A stretch of 8,077 nt of DNA from UBA9732 sp963606545. GTDB lineage: Bacteria; Spirochaetota; Spirochaetia; Sphaerochaetales; Sphaerochaetaceae. Numbering within the stretch: the stretch's first letter is position 1; each line of letters starts with the position of its first letter. The DNA lies in the NCBI GenBank assembly GCA_963606545.1, contig CAVCYP010000061.1, positions 1 through 8,077 on the forward strand, written 5' to 3'. A program made the translations under genes and the position numbers. This document shows positions 1-5,386 of this stretch, piece by piece. The notes under the pieces were generated by a model. That model saw nothing but the letters and a program-made list of their open reading frames with translations. It made no database searches and had not been told where the DNA came from.

Positions 1-34
1 ATCCATCCATAGCGTTAAAACGATAATAGTTGAT
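1..34. other. left-edge sequence without assigned feature
   Basis: The 34 bases downstream of the yigZ stop show no T-tract terminator, no recognisable coding motif and no convincing start. The neighbouring gene, if any, begins outside the window. Confidence 0.4.
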
Positions 35-625
35 TCAATCTTTGTCAATAGATACGTTACATTTACCGTTGGTTAAATTAGCCATAGCAAGAACTAACTT
101 CTCAGAATTGCTGCTGGGTAGAGAGCCCTGAAGTAAAATGGAAGTTCCAAAGTCTTCTTTTGAGACTTGAGCCTCAACGGAAGATAGGATTCTCTTGGTG
201 CTTTCATAACAATCATAGCCTATTGTCATAGAAAAAGTGCTTTTTTCTACCAACTCTTCTGTTTTTATGCCATCAAGAACGGCTTTTGTGCTGTCTCCAT
301 AGGCTTTAACAAGGCCACCTGTACCAAGTAGGGTGCCACCAAAGTACCTAACTATAAGAACAATTATGTTGGTGATTCCAGAGCCTTTTAGGACTTCTAG
401 GGCAGGACGGCCTGCTGTGTTTTTAGGTTCGTGGTCATCAGAAAAAGAAAATTGATTTCCCATAACGGCAGCATGAACTACATGAGTTGCCCCTTCAAAC
501 TGCTCTCGAGTCTCATCTACAAGTTTTTTGACTTCAGCCGGAGAGTTGCAGGTTTTTGCAAGGGCAATAAAACGAGATTTTTTTACCACAATTTCAACTT
601 GTCGTTCTTCTGTTAGAATTCTCAT
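35..625 (-). CDS. yigZ: YigZ/IMPACT (UPF0029) family protein
   Basis: Member of the conserved YigZ/IMPACT family. Eukaryotic IMPACT regulates GCN2; the bacterial role is poorly defined, so no reaction is assigned. Seen, numbering from the ATG at 625: KKSRF at 15-19, ATHVVHA at 46-52, SDDHEP at 62-67, TAGRP at 70-74, and the family hallmark VRYFGG at 92-97 followed by LGTGGLVKAYG at 100-110. The last ~65 residues fit the small C-terminal domain usual in this family. The length of 196 aa is normal. Start choice: an in-frame GTG at 646 overlaps the upstream reductase stop (GTGA) but has no Shine-Dalgarno. The ATG at 625 has GAGG five bases upstream and gives a family-like N-terminus, so I prefer it; the 646 start would give 203 aa. 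It is the last gene of the Nudix-reductase-YigZ operon. The family assignment is very secure. Confidence 0.95.
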   Translation of the reverse strand: MRILTEERQVEIVVKKSRFIALAKTCNSPAEVKKLVDETREQFEGATHVVHAAVMGNQFSFSDDHEPKNTAGRPALEVLKGSGITNIIVLIVRYFGGTLLGTGGLVKAYGDSTKAVLDGIKTEELVEKSTFSMTIGYDCYESTKRILSSVEAQVSKEDFGTSILLQGSLPSSNSEKLVLAMANLTNGKCNVSIDKD

Positions 626-630
626 TTCAT

Positions 631-634
631 CCTC
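631..634 (-). promoter_or_regulatory. Shine-Dalgarno deciding the yigZ start
   Basis: Minus-strand GAGG lies five bases before the ATG at 625 and 9-12 bases downstream of the reductase stop. No comparable motif precedes the alternative GTG at 646, which favours the ATG. Confidence 0.6.
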
Positions 635-642
635 ATCAATTA

Positions 643-1548
643 TCACCAGTTATAGGAAAAGATATTATTACATATTTTGCGGCTTTCGTAATCCAATTCC
701 GTGGTAGCCTTGTTTAAGGTTTCAAGCTCAACGTTATCTAGTGTGAAATTTAAGGCTTCAACGTTGCTTAAAAGTTGCTCTTCAGACCGGACCCCAAGTA
801 GGATAGCATCCACGCCACTGGCTTCTACCCAGGCTAAGGCTACAGTGGCACAACTAACAGCCTTTGAAGTTGCAATTTCTTTTATGGTGCCAAGTAAATT
901 TAAAAAAGGTTTATAGCAGGGTTCTTGGAAGCAAAAAAGGGAGGCTCTGGCATCAGTTAAATCAGTGCTTACTGTGTATTTCCCAGAAAGCAGACCCATT
1001 CCCAGAGGACTGTAGGCTATAACCTCAATCTCATGACTTTTACAATACTCAAGGGTTTGCTTTAAGTCTCTTGTCCAAAGTAGAGATACTGGAATTTGAA
1101 GGCAATCTAGGGGAGCTTTCAGATTTTTTAAATATTCTAACGGGGTGTTGCAGATACCAACCTTTTTCACTAAGCCCAAAGCTTTTAATTCCATCATTTT
1201 TTGAAGAAACAAGGACACGTCAAAGCCTGTTTTGGGCCAGTGAAGATAGAGCCGGTTTAAAGCTTTTAGACGTAGGCGTGAAAGGCTGAGCTTAACAAGC
1301 TCTAAAGGCTCTTTTGAGGACGGCATTAGCTTAGAATCCACCTCAAAGGGAACAGTTGGAAAATGAGAAAGAACTTTTCCAAGTAGTTGTTCCGCTCTGC
1401 CTTTCCCATAGCCTTGGGCCGTGTCAAAAGAAGTAATTCCTTGATGTATTGCAAAGCTTAAAAGTTTTTCGCTGAGGGCCGGGTTCTGGTTTGTCCAAAA
1501 GCCATCTGATGGTACGGTTTGCCAGGTTCCTAGAATAATTTTGCTCAT
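643..1548 (-). CDS. aldo/keto reductase family oxidoreductase
   Basis: NAD(P)H-dependent aldo/keto reductase with a TIM-barrel fold, predicted cytosolic; the substrate is unknown. The catalytic tetrad of the family is visible: Asp42 and Tyr47 in FDTAQGYG (41-48), Lys73 in DSKLMP, and His103 in LYLHWP. GICN at 131-134 matches the usual G(V/I)SN segment. YSPLGMGLLSGKY at 179-191 is the SPL-type cofactor/barrel segment, and a LGVRSEEQL stretch near the C-terminus matches the NADP-phosphate-binding GARS-like loop. At 301 aa it is of normal length and looks intact. Its ATG overlaps the Nudix stop as ATGA (4 nt) with no clear Shine-Dalgarno, so translational coupling is likely (inference). The yigZ start follows closely. 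It is distinct from the ferredoxin-tailed aldo/keto reductase at the right edge. The family is secure; a physiological role cannot be read from sequence. Confidence 0.95.
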   Translation of the reverse strand: MSKIILGTWQTVPSDGFWTNQNPALSEKLLSFAIHQGITSFDTAQGYGKGRAEQLLGKVLSHFPTVPFEVDSKLMPSSKEPLELVKLSLSRLRLKALNRLYLHWPKTGFDVSLFLQKMMELKALGLVKKVGICNTPLEYLKNLKAPLDCLQIPVSLLWTRDLKQTLEYCKSHEIEVIAYSPLGMGLLSGKYTVSTDLTDARASLFCFQEPCYKPFLNLLGTIKEIATSKAVSCATVALAWVEASGVDAILLGVRSEEQLLSNVEALNFTLDNVELETLNKATTELDYESRKICNNIFSYNW

Positions 1549-2087
1549 GATACGGTATTTGGGCCATCATTTAGGCTATCAAATTCAATTTCATAGGATA
1601 GCATGTTCCCATCTCTATCGCATACTGCAAATAAGGTAAAGGGCTCATACTTTAGTGCATGAGGAAGCCAAATGGTGTCATCGTTGAACATTTTGTCAAA
1701 GGGTAAAGAAGACAAATCTGCCCAAAAGGGACGGGCTTCTGAGGATTCTACTGGCGTTCCTTCGTATTCTGTGGCTATGAAGACATGGCCTTCCATGTTG
1801 TTGCCTGGAATTAGGAAGTTGAGTTTCCCAACATGAACGGGGTTAGAGACTTTTAGGCCAACTTCTTCCATTGTCTCTCTTATACAGCACTGCTCGGTGG
1901 TTTCTCCTTTTTCTTGGTGTCCACCAGGAGCACAGATTTTGCCGTTGCCAAAGCCTTTTTTCTTTCTTTCAATGAGAAGGACTTTACCTTTGCCGTCCAA
2001 AATGTAACAGACGGTGCATACGCAGGAGGGATGCCAAGTTTTCCAAGGATTTTTTTTGCTAGCCATATAATAAACAGTATTGTTCAA
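1545..2087 (-). CDS. Nudix hydrolase, MTH1/MutT-type (probable 8-oxo-dGTP diphosphatase)
   Basis: Nudix pyrophosphohydrolase. The Nudix box spans residues 56-78 (first residue Gly56) with Glu62, Arg70-Glu71 and Glu74-Glu75, all the metal-binding and catalytic positions. Before it, GFGNGKICAPGG resembles the MTH1 GFGAGRW...GG segment. After it, FWADLSSLPFDKMFNDD ending at 137, then WLP, parallels the MTH1 region where two Asp recognise oxidised purines. Here those are Asp136-Asp137, and Phe134 stands at the MTH1 Trp117 position. The C-terminal strand pattern also fits. Oxidised-purine dNTP sanitising is therefore the best guess (inference). Start: the longest frame begins with TTG at 2087, preceded by GAGAG at 3-nt spacing. 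An ATG at 2066 (173 aa) has no Shine-Dalgarno but sits right where transcription could begin. First gene of the operon; its stop overlaps the reductase start. Confidence 0.92.
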   Translation of the reverse strand: MNNTVYYMASKKNPWKTWHPSCVCTVCYILDGKGKVLLIERKKKGFGNGKICAPGGHQEKGETTEQCCIRETMEEVGLKVSNPVHVGKLNFLIPGNNMEGHVFIATEYEGTPVESSEARPFWADLSSLPFDKMFNDDTIWLPHALKYEPFTLFAVCDRDGNMLSYEIEFDSLNDGPNTVS

Positions 2088-2102
2088 ATTCTCTCAAGTC
2101 AA
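2074..2102 (-). promoter_or_regulatory. candidate sigma70-type promoter for the Nudix operon
   Basis: On the minus strand, TTGACT (2102-2097, five of six consensus bases) is followed after exactly 17 nt by TACTGT (2079-2074). That hexamer is only 3/6 overall but keeps the three most conserved positions (T1, A2, T6). The predicted start near 2067 lies inside the TTG-initiated frame and immediately before the ATG at 2066. If real, the promoter implies a leaderless or near-leaderless mRNA and the shorter protein. I found no equally good plus-strand promoter for deoC in the 71-nt gap. Confidence 0.3.
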
Positions 2103-2146
2103 GCCTAGTTAAGAACGGCTTTTTGAGTTAAGCTAGTAGGAAGAAG

Positions 2147-2151
2147 AGGAG
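2147..2151 (+). promoter_or_regulatory. Shine-Dalgarno for deoC
   Basis: AGGAG within AGAGGAGA lies seven bases before the deoC ATG. This near-ideal motif and spacing fixes the start. Confidence 0.8.
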
Positions 2152-2158
2152 ATTTGTC

Positions 2159-2821
2159 ATGAATAATATAGCTTCTTATATTGACCATACAGTTCTTGCT
2201 GCGGATGCAACAGAGGAAAAGATTTTAAAACTTTGCAATGAGGCAAAAGAGTGGAAGTTTGCCAGTGTTTGTGTGAATACCTGCTGGACTAAGTTCTGTG
2301 CTGAGCAGCTTAAGGGTACGGGCGTTAATGTTTGTACTGTTGTAGGCTTCCCTTTGGGAGCAATGTGCACAAAAGCTAAGGCTTTTGAGGCAAAGTGTGC
2401 AGTGGAAGAGGGCGCAACTGAAGTTGATATGGTAATAAATATCGGGCTATTGAAGGATCATAAAGATGACTTGGTGGAAGCTGATATTCGTGCGGTTAAG
2501 CAGGCTTGCGGGGATAAGGTACTGAAGGTTATCATTGAGGCGTGCCTGTTGACGGAGGAAGAGAAGGTGCGCGCTTGCGAGCTTTCTGTGAAGGCTGGGG
2601 CTGACTTTGTGAAGACTTCTACAGGTTTTTCCAAGTGGGGCGCAAAGGTTGAGGATGTGGCTCTGATGCGCAAGACAGTTGGAGATAAGGCTGGCGTTAA
2701 GGCTGCAGGCGGAATCAGAACCTATGAGGACGCTGTAAAAATGATTGAAGCAGGGGCAAACAGGCTTGGTTGTAGTGCTGGTATTGCTATAGTTCAGGGT
2801 GCAGCTCAGAGCGCAAAATAA
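2159..2821 (+). CDS. deoC: deoxyribose-phosphate aldolase (DERA)
   Basis: Class I aldolase that splits 2-deoxy-D-ribose 5-phosphate into glyceraldehyde 3-phosphate and acetaldehyde, the last step of deoxynucleoside catabolism; predicted cytosolic. The DeoC signature residues are present: IDHT at 8-11, VVGFPLGA at 61-68, Asp90 in EVDMVINIG, Schiff-base Lys152 in DFVKTSTGF, and Lys181 in VKAAGGIRT, which assists catalysis. RLGCSAG at 202-208 is the phosphate-binding end of the barrel, with Cys205 where Thr is common. At 220 aa it is normal for the short bacterial DeoC type. It contains 11 cysteines, which is rich for its size. A strong Shine-Dalgarno seven bases upstream supports the start. The TK-like gene begins 9 nt after the stop, so the two are probably co-transcribed. 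No phosphopentomutase or nucleoside phosphorylase gene is in the window. Very secure. Confidence 0.98.
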   Translation: MNNIASYIDHTVLAADATEEKILKLCNEAKEWKFASVCVNTCWTKFCAEQLKGTGVNVCTVVGFPLGAMCTKAKAFEAKCAVEEGATEVDMVINIGLLKDHKDDLVEADIRAVKQACGDKVLKVIIEACLLTEEEKVRACELSVKAGADFVKTSTGFSKWGAKVEDVALMRKTVGDKAGVKAAGGIRTYEDAVKMIEAGANRLGCSAGIAIVQGAAQSAK

Positions 2822-2823
2822 GG
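2820..2823 (+). promoter_or_regulatory. Shine-Dalgarno of the TK-like gene overlapping the deoC stop
   Basis: AAGG shares its first two bases with the deoC TAA stop (2819-2821) and sits seven bases before the ATG at 2831. A ribosome finishing deoC would cover this site, which suggests coupled translation (inference). Confidence 0.5.
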
Positions 2824-2830
2824 TTTTAAG

Positions 2831-3973
2831 ATGGTTCCAGTTGACTCTACAGGTTCAAGCGAGGATTTTCTCAAAAGTTTGGGCTTTCCTACGCTAGAAG
2901 TACATAAGGCGTTTGCTCATTTTGATTTTACAAGGCCAGGTAGGCGCGTTTTGCTGATTGGCCCAATGGGGTCTGGAAAGACGGAATTTGCGGCTCGTGT
3001 TTGGCGCGATGCTGGCGTGGCCCAGAAAAAGGGGGCCAAGGTTAAGGCTCTCACCAGTACTGGCGACATAGATAGGCGTAATGTTTTCTTTATCAGAAAT
3101 CAGCTGGATGGGGCGCGGTTTCAGGAGTATCCGCAGGACGCTATGGCTTTTAGAAGTGGCTATATTCGCTGTGGGGAAAATATCGCGCGCATTAGGGATT
3201 CGTTTGATTTTGAGAAGGTTTTGGAGGACAATCCAACTGCCGGCACTTACATAATTGATGAGGCCTCTTTCTTTGATGAGCGTTTGGCTTACGTGGTGCG
3301 TAATGCCAGCGTGGAAAAGGGGATAATGTTTATCTTTCCCACGCTCATTCTGAATTTTAGGCGCGATATTTTCAACTCATCGGCCCGCCTTATGCTGGAT
3401 ATTGCCACGGACGTCATTCCGCTTACCGCTTACTGCGAGCATGAGGACTGCATCAAGGACGCTTTCTACACGTATCGCTACTACACGGTGGATAACTGCG
3501 AATGCCCTGCACTCTACTTTGACCCTCTGATTGTCGTAGGCGGAGACGGTGCCAAAACTGGAAGCGACAACCCAAACTACGCCTCCCGCTGTGACGAGCA
3601 CCACTTCCTGCCCGGCAAAGAATACACCTTCTTCAACCTAAAACCGATGGCTGAAGAGGCCAACAAGGGTAATATCAAGAAACTCAGAGCAGAAATTGAG
3701 AACTTGAAGTACAATATTAAAAAAAGTGAGCTTTACAAAAACATAGCTTCTAGATATAAGAATAATCCAAACGAAGAGATTTACCTCAATTCTCTTAAGC
3801 CCGATTACATTGCAGAAAAAGCGCTAATGTACTTGTTTAACGAGCAGAACCTAGTGTCGGAAGACCTTTTGGTCCGTTTTGTAAACGAGCTTCAGTTGAA
3901 TAGAGAGTATATGACAAAGACTTTGGCAGACAACCGCAGACCAGTTTCTCTGGATCAAGGGCTTTTGTTCTAG
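2831..3973 (+). CDS. thymidine kinase-like (TK1/type II) protein with long C-terminal extension
   Basis: Probable deoxynucleoside kinase of the TK1 (type II thymidine kinase) family, which transfers phosphate from ATP to thymidine. Seen: Walker A GPMGSGKTE at 44-52; IDEASFF at 142-148, matching the TK1 DEAQFF motif with catalytic Glu144 but Ser146 for Gln; a TDVIPLTAYC segment ending at 202, like the TK1 ADEVxKLTAxC region; Cys202 and Cys207 as a possible zinc pair (C-x4-C, not C-x2-C); VVGGD at 235-239; and YASRCDEHH at 250-258 with a C-x2-H ligand pair. A short insertion separates GGD from Tyr250. Typical TKs are about 190-235 aa; this is 380, with ~35 extra residues before Walker A and ~115 after the core. 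The tail starts with heptad-spaced hydrophobics (282, 285, 289, 292, 296), a short coiled coil, then an unrecognised helical-looking region. DNA composition changes where the tail begins. The fold is confident; thymidine specificity is inferred. Confidence 0.85.
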   Translation: MVPVDSTGSSEDFLKSLGFPTLEVHKAFAHFDFTRPGRRVLLIGPMGSGKTEFAARVWRDAGVAQKKGAKVKALTSTGDIDRRNVFFIRNQLDGARFQEYPQDAMAFRSGYIRCGENIARIRDSFDFEKVLEDNPTAGTYIIDEASFFDERLAYVVRNASVEKGIMFIFPTLILNFRRDIFNSSARLMLDIATDVIPLTAYCEHEDCIKDAFYTYRYYTVDNCECPALYFDPLIVVGGDGAKTGSDNPNYASRCDEHHFLPGKEYTFFNLKPMAEEANKGNIKKLRAEIENLKYNIKKSELYKNIASRYKNNPNEEIYLNSLKPDYIAEKALMYLFNEQNLVSEDLLVRFVNELQLNREYMTKTLADNRRPVSLDQGLLF

Positions 3974-4001
3974 TTTTGCCAATTTCTTTAGTCTTGGATT
4001 T

Positions 4002-4006
4002 GGAGG
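4002..4006 (+). promoter_or_regulatory. Shine-Dalgarno for the aminotransferase
   Basis: GGAGG lies six bases before the ATG at 4013, a strong motif at normal spacing. No terminator or clear promoter is visible in the 39-nt gap after the TK-like gene. Confidence 0.8.
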
Positions 4007-4012
4007 ATTGCA

Positions 4013-5296
4013 ATGCATCAATTAGCTGAAAAACTCAATGGTATTCTTAGTCAGACAAGTGCCTATTCAATGCTGTCGGATTATGGAAAAAGAATGTATG
4101 TTCCAAAAGGAATTATTGTTCAGTCTGCAGAGGCAAAGCAGAAAGCAACGCAGTTTAATGCCACTATTGGTGTGGCTTTGGAAAACGGAACAGCAATGTA
4201 CATTCCTTCAATGAAGGCCCAGTTTGCACCTTCTATGGCGGTTGGAGAAATCTTTCCATATGCTCCAATGGGAGGGGTTCCTGCTTTAAGAAAGATTTGG
4301 AAAGAGAACCTGTACAAGAAAAATCCAAGTCTTGAAGGTAAGTCTATTTCTCTTCCAGTTGTGACAGCAGGCCTTACAAATGCACTAAGTCTTGTATGCT
4401 CTCTTTTTGTAGAGCCTTCTGACTTTGTAATTCTTCCTAACATGTACTGGGAAAATTATGATTTGATTTTGGATGAGCAGAGACAAGCCAATAAGGTGCT
4501 TTTCCCTCTTTTTAAAAATGGCGGTTTTAACCTTGAAGGGCTTGATGCTGCTCTTTCGTCAACCGGCGATAATAAGGCGGTTGTAATTCTTAATTTCCCT
4601 AACAATCCTACCGGCTATACTCCTACTTGGGAGGAGGCCTCTGCTATAGTTGATCTTTTAAAACGATACTCTGATTCCGGTAAGAAGCTTACAATTATCA
4701 CTGATGATGCCTATTTTGGGCTATTTTTTGAAGAAGCTACCTGTAAAGAAAGTCTCTTTGCAAAACTCTGCGATTGCAGTGAAAACCTCCTTGCGGTCAA
4801 GTGTGATGCTGCAACTAAAGAAGAGATGGTTTGGGGCTTTAGAGTTGCCTTTATTACCTATGGTTGCAAAGGCTTTACAGAGGAGCAGTATGATGCTCTT
4901 ATGCAAAAGACTATGGGGGCTCTTAGAGGAACTCTTTCTTGCTGTACTACTTCAGGTCAGAACATTCTTCTTAAAGGAATGAGTGATCCTAATTATCAGA
5001 AAGACAAAGAAGCAGGGGTGGCAAAAATTGGCTTGAGATACAAGGCTCTTAAGCAGGCTTTGAAAAAGTACGAAGGTTGTACAGCTTTAGTACCACTTCC
5101 TTTTAACAGTGGTTACTTTATGAGTTTCTACTGTGCTTGCAATTCTGAAGATTTGAGACAGCTCTTGCTTAATAAATATGGTACTGGGGTAATCAGACTT
5201 GATGAGCATCACATTAGACTTGCTTTCTCAAGTGTTGACCTTGAAAAGATTGAAGCCCTAATTGATACCGTCTATACGGCTGCCAAGGAAGCTTAA
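4013..5296 (+). CDS. fold-type I PLP-dependent aminotransferase (class I/II)
   Basis: Pyridoxal-phosphate aminotransferase of the aspartate aminotransferase superfamily; predicted cytosolic, amino-donor specificity unknown. Seen: FPYAPMGG at 81-88, the segment where related enzymes have a Y-x2-x-G substrate loop; NFPNNPTG at 194-201 with PLP-ring Asn198; ITDDAYFG at 229-236 with Asp231 and Tyr234; Schiff-base Lys269 in ATKEEMVWGFR; and Arg277, eight residues on, for the PLP phosphate. IRLAFS near the C-terminus supplies the likely carboxylate-binding Arg. At 427 aa it is full length. The residues around Lys269 differ from the common S-x-S-K...GxRxG form: Thr268 precedes the lysine and Ala279 replaces the last Gly. 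The N-terminal YVPKGIIVQSAEAK stretch recalls an uncharacterised aminotransferase group in anaerobes. It follows the TK-like gene by 39 nt and may be co-transcribed, but no pathway link is evident. It ends at a strong terminator. Confidence 0.93.
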   Translation: MHQLAEKLNGILSQTSAYSMLSDYGKRMYVPKGIIVQSAEAKQKATQFNATIGVALENGTAMYIPSMKAQFAPSMAVGEIFPYAPMGGVPALRKIWKENLYKKNPSLEGKSISLPVVTAGLTNALSLVCSLFVEPSDFVILPNMYWENYDLILDEQRQANKVLFPLFKNGGFNLEGLDAALSSTGDNKAVVILNFPNNPTGYTPTWEEASAIVDLLKRYSDSGKKLTIITDDAYFGLFFEEATCKESLFAKLCDCSENLLAVKCDAATKEEMVWGFRVAFITYGCKGFTEEQYDALMQKTMGALRGTLSCCTTSGQNILLKGMSDPNYQKDKEAGVAKIGLRYKALKQALKKYEGCTALVPLPFNSGYFMSFYCACNSEDLRQLLLNKYGTGVIRLDEHHIRLAFSSVDLEKIEALIDTVYTAAKEA

Positions 5297-5323
5297 GTAG
5301 GTTTTACAAAAAACCTCTACGGT

Positions 5324-5373
5324 AAAAAAATACTCGGTTAGCGCCAACAAGGTTCTAACCGAGTAATTTTTTT
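5324..5373. terminator. bidirectional intrinsic terminator between the aminotransferase gene and leuS
   Basis: A perfect 11-bp stem is formed by TACTCGGTTAG (5331-5341) and CTAACCGAGTA (5355-5365) with a 13-nt loop. It is flanked by seven A (5324-5330) on the left and seven T (5367-5373) on the right. The T run serves the plus-strand deoC/TK/aminotransferase transcript. The A run becomes a T run for the minus-strand leuS transcript. This is the expected arrangement between convergent genes. Confidence 0.93.
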
Positions 5374-5386
5374 GATATTTATTTCG

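Noticed and set aside
2103..2146. Plus-strand promoter for deoC (TTGAGT at 2123-2128 as -35)
   Set aside because: No -10 hexamer lies at 16-18 nt; that position is already the purine-rich Shine-Dalgarno region.
4120..4443. 107-codon minus-strand open frame inside the aminotransferase gene
   Set aside because: Shadow of the conserved aminotransferase frame, with no motif or Shine-Dalgarno.
5297..5320. Hairpin GTAGGTTTT / AAAACC..TAC just after the aminotransferase stop
   Set aside because: The stem carries a 2-nt bulge and has no following T run on either strand. The true terminator is the adjacent 11-bp stem.
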